Source: Cinnamomum chago
Lineage: Eukaryota > Streptophyta > Magnoliopsida > Laurales > Lauraceae
Reading direction: 5' to 3'
Assembly: GCA_038049695.1 (NCBI GenBank)
Contig: CP142452.1
Span: 95,549,501-95,613,500, forward strand
DNA length: 64,000 bases
Of the stretch, positions 44,390 to 55,101 are shown piece by piece. Each line of letters starts with the position of its first letter. The first letter of the stretch is position 1. The position numbers were made by a program, and so were the translations under genes. The notes under the pieces are model-generated. The model made no database searches, was not told where the DNA came from, and saw nothing but the letters and a program-made list of their open reading frames with translations.

Positions 44390-45465
44390 TCTAAAAACAC
44401 ACAAATAAATTTCAAAATAACATAAGTAAAATAAATAAAAAACGCAAATAAATTTTAAAAAACATAATAATTTCAAAAAACGCAATAAATTTTAAAAAGA
44501 AGTAAATAAAGGCAATAATTTCAAAAAATGCAATAATTTCAATAATTTTAAATTTTCAAAAAACGCAATAATTTCAAAAAACGCAAAAAATTCAAGAGAC
44601 GTAAATAAAATTTAAAAAAAGCTATAATTTCAAAAAACGCAAAAAATTCAAAAGACGTAAATAAAATTAAAAACAGAAATAATTTCAAAAAATGCAATAA
44701 ATTTCAAAAGAACGTAGAGAAATTTAAAAAGATGCAAATAAATCTCAAAAGATTCAAATAGATTTAAAAATAATAATAATAAATTTCAAAAGATGAAGAT
44801 CAATTTCAAAAAATCCAAATAAAATATAAAAGATCCGAATAAATTTCAAAAATGTAAATAAAATTCAAAAGACGCAAATAAATTTCAAAAGATGTAAATA
44901 AAATTAAAAAAAGCAAAAAAATATAGAAAAATGAAAATACATTTGCCAAATTTAAGAAAAACAAAATTTTCAAATTTCAGAAAAATTTGCCAAAAACTCA
45001 AGTATTTTTGTCAAAATTCAATTAAATTTATTTCAGAAAATACAAACAATTTTCAAAAGACACAAGTTAAATTCAAAAACACAAATAGATCTAAAAAAAT
45101 ACAAATAAAATTTCCAAAAACATTGAAAGATTCATTCAAAAACTCAGTTAAAATTTTCAAAATGGAGATATATTTATCAGAAACTCGGCTATATTTTTCA
45201 AAAACTCAAATAAATTTTCCAAGAACTCAGATAAATTTTTTCAGAACTCAGATAAATTTGTCCCAGAATTTAGATAAATAGTCAAAAGCTCAAATAAGTT
45301 TGTCTAGAACGTAGATAAATTTGTTTCAGAACTCAGATAAATTTGCGCAAAATTCAAATAATTTTTTTACAAAAAATCTAAAATTCTGAAAATTTAACAG
45401 AAACTTAGATAGATTTGTCCGGAACGCAAATAAATTTGTTTCAACACTCAGATAAATTTACTGCT
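44390..45465. repeat. AT-rich degenerate minisatellite (units about 15-22 bp)
   Basis: Dozens of variants of CAAATAAATTTCAAAARAYG and CAGATAAATTTGTCCAGAA in direct order. The consensus drifts from left (ACGCAATAATTTCAAAAA) to right (CTCAGATAAATTTGTTTCAG). The 116-codon ORF at 44931-45281 is a translation of this array. Confidence 0.8.
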
Positions 45466-46207
45466 CTGTTGCTGCTGTTGTTGTTTTCCGAAGGGGGAGA
45501 GAGATGATGGGTATTCTTGGTTATGAAATTTGGTGCGCAGCAGAGGAAGAAACAAGAAGAAGGAGAAAGTCTTGGATCTGGACTTCGTTGTGCGTAGAGA
45601 AAACGATAGAAAAAGGAGAAGCCCTGGTTTGTTTCTGACCGGAGAAAGAATGCTTGAGGAAGCTGTCGCACGTCACCACTGACTGCGCCGAGGCCGGAGA
45701 GGAAGAGATGCTATCGCAGGAGCAACTCATTGTCACGTCGCCGGTCCTGCTCGATCAGAGAAGGAGAAGACAACATGGCCTCGTCTCCCCTGTTGCAGAA
45801 CCCAATCAAAGAAAAAGAAGCAGACAAGAAGAGGGGAAGCCCCTGGTCTTCTGGGTTCTTGTTGCAGAATAAGTTCTGAATGGAAGGGTTCATACCCATT
45901 TGGGTGTCGTAGAGATCGAGACTTCTGAGCCTGTCGCCGGAGAAAGGGACATCCGCTGATGTCGCCTCGCCGGGACTTCGCGTCGCCGGTGAAGGAGGGT
46001 CCCCACCGTTGTTGCTGAACTGGGCCTCGGTTGGTGAGAACAGAGAAGAAGAGCAGCATGGCTGCTATGTAGTTCGGTTCTGCCTAAACAGAGAGGAAGA
46101 ACTGGGTGGTCTCGGTTCTGTTGAATAATAGAACGATTGAAAGATGTGGAGACTTGCAGAACCTAAGCAAAGCGAGTATAATCACATGAAAGAGAGAAAG
46201 ACTTCTG

Positions 46208-46345
46208 TCATGTGAGAATTTTGATATGACTGTCATGTTCAAGCAGATTGATGAGCTCCCCAAGAACGCCAATGGCGTCAAGGTCTGCAGAGGAGATGTG
46301 GGTTCGAGTTCCAATGCGAACAAGAAGAGGAAAGTGTCGAAAGAT
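46208..46345 (+). pseudogene. Coding-like fragment ending in a basic KKRKVSKD tail
   Basis: Open frame SCENFDMTVMFKQIDELPKN followed by ANGVKVCRGD, VGSSSNANKKRKVSKD and a TAA stop. Codon usage and composition look exonic, and KKRKV matches a monopartite nuclear-localisation signal. I do not recognise the family. It abuts GC-rich sequence on the left and non-coding AT-rich sequence on the right, and lies inside the candidate element 44159-46534, so it is most likely a captured gene 3' end. Confidence 0.35.
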
Positions 46346-46542
46346 TAATACTTAATTTGAAATTTCAAAATTTTATGCCTAAAATGGTTGAAAGGATAAA
46401 TTAGTCATGAGAATTGTATTCAGGGACCTCTCGCCAAAATATGTCCAGCTGGATGGACTACAGGCCTTAGAGAAAAAGTTGATGGACTGGAGGCCTTACA
46501 AGTCCTATATGAGGGACCTTTCACTAATTATCTCTAAATTTG

Positions 46543-49500
46543 TAAGTTTTGGAAAAATAATGAGCACTACTAGTTTATTTTTTTAAATGGTCTCATATAG
46601 TAGTGGAGCCTATTATTTTTCCAAAACTTCAAGAATTATTATTGGATCCAATGTCCCATGCCATACATCTATTTTAAACCACATCATGGATCCAACCCAG
46701 TGGTGGGCCAATATTGAAATAAAAAGTGTTGGGTTTGGAAAGAAGATAAACCGTCCCATTTGGTTGTATCTAATACAGTCCATTGTATATCTTAAATTCC
46801 AAATCAAATTAATTATCTTATAATACTAAGAAAACTAAATATTCTAATAAGTGAGTACAAATGTGATATTCTCGGTCTCAAATGAGCACTTAATTTTTAT
46901 TTTATTTTATTTTATGCCTAATTTTGGGCTTGACCTATATTTCTTCATTAACAGTAAGTTATTGAGTTATTATTATTTTTATTAATTAAAAATAATTCAT
47001 AAAAATTAAAAGGATTTTTTTGTTCATTGGAAAAAATATTTAAACAATTAATATGTAAAATCATTTTTTTGTCATTTTTATCAACTTTCATAATTAGGTG
47101 CATTGTTAGATCAATAATTAGGAAATAAGAGATTAAGTACGTCAATTTGATTGATTCTGAAAATAAATTTGATTTGATGCAACTTGATTTTCAAAATAGC
47201 ACATTTGTGAGGCGGACTTATAAAAATGATTGAAAAATCATATTGATTTTGTTCAAAATCAGATTATACAATAATGGCTTTTCTTTTTCTATGTAAGGTT
47301 CGCATCATAATGATTTTTAAAGTTAGACGGAACCATATTAGATTCTCTTGAAAATCAAATTGCATAACGATGGCTTCTCCTTTTCTAACCTGACCTCGTA
47401 TTAGAATGATTTTAGAAATTAGATTATTTATATATAATTTGATTTTCAAAAGAGCACATCTATGAGGTAGACCCCACATCGTTTGATTTTGGAAATAAGG
47501 TTGGTTTTGTGCAATTTGATTTCCAAAATAGCATAGTTGTGAGGTTGGCCAACATAAGCTTAATTTTTACATCAGATTGCGCAATGAAGGTTTCTCTATT
47601 ATTTAGGCGGGCCCACATCTAGAATTACTCTCTTTTTTTATTTATTAATTTTCATAATTTAATACATAATTAAAAAAATAACTATAAAATAAAGGAAAAT
47701 GGGATAGAAGTGATGAGATATACATGAGAGAGATATACATGAGAGTGGAAAGGGTAGGATTTTAGTCATAAAATTTTTTTGTGAGAGAGGTGACGAGAGA
47801 TCCATGAGAGAGGAAAGGGTAAAATTGGAATGACGTGAAAAATGTGTTGAGTTGAGTTTCAAGAATGTAACCTCATTGGATCCTCTCCTTCAATAGTCCA
47901 CGTGGCGAATTCTAATTGGAGGGGCCGGGCGCTGCACCATAATAAAATGCAGGGCCGCTGCATTGTATTTGTAGCCCAGCCCCCCAAGTCTATAATATAT
48001 CTTGATCAAATAAATACCTTTGACAATGAATTCCTAAGAACTCAATATGATGAAGCAACAAGGAGGTTGGTTTCTTCAACTATCCGGCCATGAGTCCTTA
48101 CTTAACTTTATTTCATTTATAGTTGGGCCCATTATTAAATTAATCACTTAAATCATACAAAAAAAATAATATGAGAATTCATATACTTTACAATAATCAA
48201 TCTAAGTAATGACCCATTGCTATTGAAGAGTAAAATTTGAGGACCCATACATACATTGTACAACAGAGGAGGGAGTGGGGTGCATTTATTTTAGCTCCTT
48301 TTGTAAGAAAGCCCCACCCCTAGGAAGCTTATAGTGAGCCTGAGCGATTAGATCGACGATCCTGACTATACACTGATGTACAAATGGGCGGTCCTGATAC
48401 ATTTGAAAAATGCACCACCGTCGGGCCTCTTTGGATAAATGAGGGGTAAAGTAAAATGAAGTGGATTTCACATGTGGAGTAGAGTGGAAGAGAAGTAAGT
48501 TGAAGTTAAAGTAGAGTACTTCACTTCACTCCATTTTGATGCTTATTTTGAAGTTAAAGTTTGAAGTATAATCCACTTTTACTCAAGGAAATGGAAGTAT
48601 TTAGAGTTGAAATGAAATAAAGTATATGTGGTGTATAATATTACTTCATCTATCGGACCAAACTCATTCAAACATGGTAGAGTTGAAATTTTAGACTGTT
48701 AGGGCCCATTTAACTTTATTCTACTCTATTTTTTTGGCTATTCAAATATGTCCAAATTTAGGTTTTTGTACTTTGAAGGGTGGATTCGTACTTTAATGCC
48801 ACACCACATTCTAGGCCTAAGCTTAGGTTTGTATTTCAAGTGAAAGGGACTTTATATTATTCCACTGGGCACAGTTTTATCCAAGTTCCAACTGGATAAT
48901 TGAAGATATGCTCCTCTGTTGCCCTGTTGGATTCTAAAAAACTGAGTTTGCCACTTTGCCTGTCAATCAAACTAACCCAAATTCCCTCAATCCCATAATT
49001 TAATGTTGGTAGGGAAAGAGAAAGTGGGGTTGGATAGTTGAGGGTTTCCACAGAGAGATTAAACAACAATTACATTTGAGGCTACTCGAATATTCTTCCA
49101 CATGGAATCCTGTAATTCTCCCCACCAAACAGGCCTTCAAAGAAAGCTCAGGGATGTCAAAAGTTACTCGCTGATACACTAATGAATTAGTAGCAAGGCA
49201 TACCCGTTGCATAGAGACAATCAAGGATCAATTCCTGCTAGTTAGATTAAAAAGTATCACTCCCTTGCCAATAAGGCAATTGAAAAAAAGAAAAGAAAAC
49301 CTAAAGAAAGTCACTCTCATCTTTCATCAATCTTGGCTCACTTTTTCATTTTCAGAGTGTGGGTGGCAGATCAAAATCGTTCGGTGGTCCCGGCAGTCAA
49401 GTGAAGCACTGTTCCAGGCAGGGCACATGCATACACAACTAGCAATCGTGCTTTTAAGAGTGTTTGGTTGGACATTACGTTATAATAACAAACCTTCTCA

Positions 49501-49545
49501 TCCAACTGCTCCTTACCAATCCCATTTAAAACCCCATCAATTGGA
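46543..49545. other. Intergenic repeat-rich sequence
   Basis: No gene was seen. Diverged repeats at 47180-47580 share TTTGATTTTCAAAATAGCAC, TTGTGAGG and AAAATCAGATTRYRCAAT motifs. The block 48420-48680 carries repeated TGAAGT/ACTTCA motifs reminiscent of the MITE pair in CCR4 intron 1, but its ends are unclear. Confidence 0.4.
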
Positions 49546-49651
49546 CACATCCCAAGTGTGACCTCTCCTTAAACATGTCTCTTCACAAGCTCTGGATTCA
49601 CATCCCAAGTGTGACCTCTCCTTAAACATGTCTCTTCACAAGCTCTGGATT
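49546..49651 (+). repeat. Perfect 53-bp tandem duplication
   Basis: CACATCCCAAGTGTGACCTC...AGCTCTGGATT is present twice without a visible difference (49546-49598 and 49599-49651), so the duplication is young or recently homogenised. Confidence 0.9.
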
Positions 49652-49729
49652 CATTGCCTAACCGAATACACAGCCCAAAGGAGGTGGGGGACCTCTTTGC
49701 TACACATGAACTTGTATTAGAAGCACTGG

Positions 49730-52016
49730 TGTCACGATCCGGACCCGAGATCAGAGTCATTAGGGTTAACCCCCGGGTCGCGATATTAATCATACTTACT
49801 CCCGTAAACCCCGTTTAACCGAAGTTACAACGAAGTCTACAAGGGATCTTGCATACATACCTGTCAATGTACAGTTGTGCGGAATATACAATAATATGCA
49901 TGTATACATTGACAACCATTTAATCAAAACGAATCATATATTTACCTTGAGTTCCTATCATCAACCGCTGCATATTTACAATACAATGCAGGGGACAACC
50001 TATACAGTACATACAATACCAAAATGAATATATAAAACATTTCTAAAAAGTTTCCAAAAGACTCCAATGAACCCGCTCTCTGATCATGTCCATTCAGCTA
50101 GACCTCGTGGAGGTATCGAATGGGCCTCCTCCGCTGTCGAGACGGTCTCGGAGGGACCGGTACGGCCAACTGGGCCTGTAACATCATCAGTAATACCATG
50201 AACACGACGGTTCAACAATGTATACATATACTTATAGTATGTTCAGCATTCCTACAACTCATTGCTTAACAGTTCTAAGCAAGCAATATCAACTACAATT
50301 AACAATGATAACAATATTGGCAACTACACTAGCATTGGTTTCAACTCCATTCTATTCATTTTATTCTTCCAAAAGGAAGCAATTCATATTCATTTATTCC
50401 TTAGGTTCAACCTTTATTAATGGCTTTTTCATGTATGACTTTTCAGTCAATGACCTTTCGGTCCAAATAAGGTGGGATCTCCCAGTGTCTTGATCAGAGA
50501 TCACTGGTGTAATCACGGGCTCCGGAACACTCCAATCTCATCTACTGCAGTAGGAATAGTCATTTCATTTATCAATTCATTCAGTGCAATTCAATAATGA
50601 GTTTAAGAAACCACTAGGTAGTGTCAGACCGCTCACTGATTCTAAACACTATTACTCGATTCGAAAACCAATTATCTAAACCCAACACTCAAGTGAAATA
50701 CGGTTTATTAGTGCACGTATTACTATAGATGACATTGTGGAATGAAATGGTGCATTGGGAAAACCGTAGTCAACACTTATGAAGGTTTAGACACCATTAC
50801 TATTAGCCTTATCGATTCACTGATATTAATTACAAGGTATTTCCCTACATGTGGAGCATCTAAGATCACCTAAGGTTCTTAGTTCTCGTGAAATCCGAGA
50901 CTCACGCCAAAATTTCCACTTTACTATTAATATGTGTTTCTGTATAGGTTCGCTCGAGCGAGTAAAGTTCGCTCGAGCGGACACCTCACAGAACGATGGT
51001 CGCTCAACCGCATTTAATGTTCGCTTGAGCGACCGGTCCAGGACGAGTTTTCTCTGAAACAGAGCTTTGGTCGCTCGAGTGACTCCCTGTTCGCTCGAGC
51101 GAACTGTCCAGAATTCAACTCCGAAATTCTGATTCCTTCTCTCTTCTTTTACACCCATTTCTCCATTACTCCTCTACAACCTGCAAGAACAATGGGACCT
51201 CCTGTCCCCTCCACACACACCATCCATTTCCAATCAATCTAAACAATAATACATAATCTAATTAGGGTTTTTAAACCCATTATGCACCCTATTCATCATT
51301 TATTTCTATCAAAATCCACAAAAACACTTCAACAAGCATAAACACATGTATCACTTGCCTCAAATGAAGCTTTGTTTGCTATAAACCCCTTTCTTAGCTT
51401 GGATTGAGTTGGAATCCTCTCCTTGAAGCTTGGATTCCAAGAACCTTTAATAAGATGATGAAGATGATGAAAATGATGAAGATGATGGACTCCTCTTCAC
51501 TCCAATCACCTCAAGTCCCGTAGACAAAGAAGAAATGAAAGGAAGAAGAAAGAAATGGATGGAAATGTTGCCTAGGGTTTTCCTGGGATGGATGAACTCA
51601 AAAATGAGTTCATTTGGGTTATATAAGAGGTGAATTTGCAATTAAGTTCATTAAGTCCCTTTTATTCCAATTCAAGTCAAATGATGGTCCATTTAATCCG
51701 ATATTCATCGAATCAATTCAAGTCTTATAAGAAAGTTATCGTACTCGTCAAGATACACATGCGGGTATCAAGATTTTCCGAATCCGACAAAATACGTATA
51801 AATCCGTATTTATACACAAGTCCTTCATTGGCTTGTTTAAGCTCCATTTCGATTCAATTTAGTTCTTAATCTTGTCTAACATTTCATTAAGCCTACATTA
51901 GGCTATGTCAACTTCATTTGGTGATAAATCACCATTAAATCATTTAAACCGGCTTAATTAGTCTTAAGTTCCATTAATTAGAGTTAATTGGGATTAACTC
52001 GGGACGGAGCCTAACA
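49730..52016 (-). mobile_element. Solo LTR 3 (2.3 kb), same family as solo LTR 2, minus strand
   Basis: On the minus strand it starts TGTTAGGCTCCGTCCCGAG and ends GGTCCGGATCGTGACA. Exact 5-bp duplications, ACTGG, flank it at 49725-49729 and 52017-52021. It has no internal domain and no partner LTR. The TCGCTCGAGCGA cluster at 50949-51101 with flanking CTGTCCAGAATTC and GCATTTAA matches solo LTR 2 once reversed, which fixes the orientation. A pyrimidine-rich leader-like segment (51440-51590, GATGAAGATGATGA on the + strand) occupies the same relative place as in the other two LTRs. Confidence 0.85.
50949..51101 (-). repeat. TCGCTCGAGCGA palindrome cluster in solo LTR 3
   Basis: TTCGCTCGAGCGA at 50949 and 51090, TTCGCTCGAGCGG at 50968, GTCGCTCAACCG at 51000, TTCGCTTGAGCGA at 51020 and GTCGCTCGAGTGA at 51070. 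The core is the same 12-bp palindrome as in solo LTR 2. Confidence 0.85.
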
Positions 52017-52021
52017 ACTGG

Positions 52022-53770
52022 CCCGGCTTGTCTTGCCACTATCTAATTCTTTGCTACATTGATTTCTTCTTCTTACTTGGATTATTAAGTCTCAAATACT
52101 AAAATGTTATATCTAAATTATATGTTGCGTTTTACATATTAAAATCTCGACTTGATTGACTTTTCCATGATCAACACTTCTCCAACTCTAGTCTCGAGGT
52201 ATTACAAACTCTTATAGAATTCATGCATTTTACCACCAATTCATTTGGGAGATCTTCTCATGAAGGGTTACTATACCATAGGGTTCTCAGCTAACCTAGG
52301 CAAGTTTGTATAGTTGGACTTCTAAGTCCTATTTTTTCTTCTCGTTTAGTGTAGAATGAATCCTCCCTTTCTTTTGTTGAGTGCAGCAGATTTTCCTCAC
52401 GTAGAAGGAAGAAAATGAACTGACATTCCTCGATACAAAGGATTTCAATTTCCTATAGAAATGCATAATTTCTCTCTCTAAAATGAAAATCTACTTAGAA
52501 TAGAATCCTCTCGCTGCACATACACACCCTAAATCACCTTGGAATGAGATTACACAAGTAGGAAACTTGTGAGAATGAATGCGAGACTCATTATACACGC
52601 GTGCTCACTTCGATCAGTTGCATATATGTACCCACATAAACTGCACTAGTTTGAAGAGTGTACTGGATCAAGAGGTACCTTAAATGACTAGAGATATCAT
52701 ATGGAGTTGGCTTTTACCGTAAGCTTAGGCCATAATCCCTCATATTTATTCATTTTTTCTTGTTGTTATTATTATTAATATTGTTTTGACTTTGTCATTA
52801 AGCCCTACAATATGACAGTAGCAATAGGACTCAACATCATTCATGCAAGTTTCCCAATTCCTGATGCAGGCAAACCAAGGTCACAAAAGAGGCATGCTTA
52901 CATGTGAAAGAGCAATGTTGTGAGTGTGGTTATTGGGACAATCAGTCGGAGATAATATCTGGATTTTTTAAAAAAAGTTTATCCATATATTATTATGAAA
53001 ACATTATTAAAATGAAATATAAAATAGAGAATAAAAATTTGTACAAAAGATTTGATAAGTGTGGGATGAAAAAAAGGACCATATATATGAAGAAAGTAGT
53101 TTACAAAAAGTAAAAGGTAACAATTTTTACATTATTCTATGCAGAAGTCTTTACCAGCATCTGCTTTCTGGCTCAGTGGTATGGATTGTCAAATGTCAAC
53201 TCTTTTCCCTGCCTCTAGAGTTTGAAACTCATCCTAACATTTTTCCTCCTTTTCAGATGAATATGTAAATATAAATGTTCAAGCCCAAAAAGGCTGATTG
53301 TAATTTTATTTTCAGCTGAAAATTAAAAAAAATAATTCATATTTGGTTATTTAAATGTGCATAACCTGTATAGGCTCCAATCAATCTGCATCAGCCAGTT
53401 TCTGTAAAAGGGAAAGGACCATTTGTAGTGACATAAACTGATGCAAATATTTAAATACAGTGGCCGATATTTAAATAGCAGGATTAAAGAAGGGTCCATC
53501 TTAATTCTCTCGCTCTCTCTTGCTCTGTCTGGCAAAATAAAATATCCCATCCAAATTCTCTCACTCTCCATCCAAATTCAGTATCCCATCCAAAATTCAA
53601 AGCCAATGATCCCCATACTTGCACTTCCTGACATGCCCCCACATGGCCCCTCTAAGCATCTCTCCAACAAACATAATTATGGCTAAGATCCCCTCTTACC
53701 CTTCTTCCACCTTTCCTTTCCTTATTCTATTTCTCCACTACCTTACTCCTCAAGTAGAGTATCTAAAGTT
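52022..53770. other. Intergenic sequence and LTPG promoter region
   Basis: No gene was seen. At 53160-53250 GGCTCAGTGGTATGG followed by AGAGTTTGAAACTC looks like a decayed tRNA-derived SINE head. The last few hundred bases are the LTPG promoter region. Confidence 0.4.
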
Positions 53771-53776
53771 TATAAA
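53771..53776 (+). promoter_or_regulatory. Probable TATA box of LTPG
   Basis: TATAAA in the context GTTTATAAAGCAGG, 125 bp upstream of the ATG, giving a leader of roughly 95 nt. Confidence 0.55.
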
Positions 53777-53777
53777 G

Positions 53778-53863
53778 CAGGAACATACACCACCCATCCT
53801 TTCATCCCACAAAGCTCTCTCAGGAACATACACCACCCATCCTTTCCTCCCACAAAGCTCTCT
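53778..53863 (+). repeat. 43-bp tandem duplication in the LTPG leader
   Basis: CAGGAACATACACCACCCAT...CACAAAGCTCTCT occurs at 53778-53820 and again at 53821-53863 with one difference (TTTCATCCC versus TTTCCTCCC). It is followed by a (CT)n run to 53880. It lies between the TATA box and the start codon. Confidence 0.9.
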
Positions 53864-53895
53864 CTCTCTCTCTCTCTCTCATAGTTTCTTTAGCC

Positions 53896-55101
53896 ATGGC
53901 CAGATGCTTTTCATATGCTCAATTATCATCAATCTTGGTGTTTTTGATGGTGGGGTTTGCGAGATCGGACTTTGCGAGTGACCGGAACGAGTGTGCGACT
54001 CAGCTGGTAGGCCTGACCACATGCCTCCCATATGTACAGGGAGAGTCCAAGACGCCTACTCCAGATTGTTGCAGTGGTCTCAAGCAAGTAATAGCCAAGA
54101 GCAGGAAGTGTATATGCATCCTGGTCAAAGATAGGGACAACCCCAATCTTGGATTCAAGATCAATGCAACTCTCGCACTAAAGCTCCCTGGGGCCTGTAG
54201 TACCCCAATGAATACCACTGAGTGCATAGGTACACACACAAATATGTTATATGGTATTCTCATCTTTATGGCCCATCTGTATAGATTTTACCATAAATCA
54301 ATACTGTTTTTTTAGTGTGATACTCAATTCACACCTATTGATATGGGTCGATACAAACTGTTAATTCTCTTTCCGATCAAATAATCAACATGGGTTCAAT
54401 ACTGAAAATTAGGACATCTTGTCAAATTCTCTATGTTTCAAATTCAATGGCAATAGCCAATGGCTATTTATATAGAGTACAAATAGTAATGCAATTAAGA
54501 TTAATATAAATATTTTCTACTGATGCATATCATCTATGATGCACGGATACTTCAAAATACACAACGTATCGTGTCGTATCATATCCGATACTTCAGTTTT
54601 TATGTATAAAATCCGTATCCCTACAGTCTCTACGGCGTGTCCGTGCCGCATCCATGCCGTATTTGGGCATCATAGGATACCATTCTTTGTTGATAGTGAT
54701 GATGTTTGGTTTTCTAATTTCAATGGTGGGTTTGTTGGTTTAGATCTTCTTCACTTGGCTCCTAATTCGTCTGATGCTCAAATCTTCAAGGGTACCCTTG
54801 AAGCGACCAATACTACTACAAATGGTGGTGGGTTTTCTTCTTCTTTCTTTCTTTTCCAGTTCTTTGAGTTGGGATTGCAGGATTTGGATTTTTATTGAAA
54901 TTTTTTTTTCCCTCTGTTTTGGTTATACTAGCTAAAGGGAGCCCCAGCACTTCAAGCACTTCAAGTGGTAGTGGATCAGGAACAGTTGTGATGAGTACTG
55001 GTGCTGCAGCGGATAAAGGAGGGAAGAGATGGGTGGTCAGGGATATGGTTGTGGGTGTTTGGACATGGTGTTTGATATGTTTAGTGATCATGGGAGCCTA
55101 G
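53896..55101 (+). CDS. LTPG: GPI-anchored non-specific lipid-transfer protein (LTPG), three exons
   Basis: Secreted lipid-binding protein attached to the outer plasma membrane or wall, the class involved in export of cuticular and suberin lipids. Model join(53896..54229, 54744..54824, 54932..55101), GT-AG introns, both phase 1, 194 aa. Residues 1-24 are a signal peptide (MARCFSYAQLSSILVFLMVG core). The eight-cysteine motif is complete: Cys33, 43, 58-59, 72, 74, 101 and 110, in C-x9-C-x14-CC-x12-CxC-x26-C-x8-C spacing. CLPYVQGESKTPTPDCCSGL and CICILVKDRDNPNLG place it near Arabidopsis LTPG6-type proteins. Exon 2 adds DLLHLAPNSSDAQIF; exon 3 is Ser/Gly-rich (SGSGSG) and ends in the hydrophobic tail VVGVWTWCLICLVIMGA, a GPI-anchor signal. 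A TATA box lies 125 bp upstream. Intron 1 carries a small TIR element. Family certain, exact paralogue not. Confidence 0.93.
54534..54675. mobile_element. Small CGGATAC-family TIR element in LTPG intron 1
   Basis: A 142-bp element with ends CTATGATGCACGGATAC and, reverse-complemented on the right, CTATGATGCCCAAATAC, the same termini as the 850-bp element at 2747-3596. The flanks CATATCAT (54526-54533) and GATACCAT (54676-54683) agree at 6 of 8 bases, as in an old 8-bp TSD. The interior is mostly GTATC/CGTATC motifs in both orientations. Confidence 0.65.

Larger units (their letters stand above)
44159..46534. mobile_element. Candidate non-autonomous element with AT-rich minisatellite and captured coding fragment
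   Basis: Flanks TAAATTTT (44151-44158) and TAAATTTG (46535-46542) match at 7 of 8 bases. The ends are weakly inverted: left ...GGCGACGGGTCTCTCA, right (reverse complement) ...AGTGAAAGGTCCCTCA, about 15 of 25 positions. Inside, 44390-45465 is a very AT-rich degenerate tandem array, followed by an abrupt change to GC-rich, exon-like sequence (45470-46345). A second GGGACCTCTCGCCAAAATAT block near 46423 resembles the ends too. The boundaries are tentative. Confidence 0.4.

Noticed and set aside
44931..45281. 116-codon ORF
   Set aside because: It translates the AT-rich minisatellite (repeated FSKTQINF-type peptides) and has no independent evidence.
45441..46059. Several ORFs in the GC-rich part of the 44-46.5 kb element
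   Set aside because: They overlap on both strands without a recognisable domain; open frames are expected in GC-rich sequence. Only the 46208-46345 tail was kept, at low confidence.
52022..52205. Alternative right end of solo LTR 3 at CTCGAGGTATTACA (about 52205)
   Set aside because: No 5-bp duplication fits that end; CCTAACA at 52016 followed by ACTGG matches the left flank exactly.
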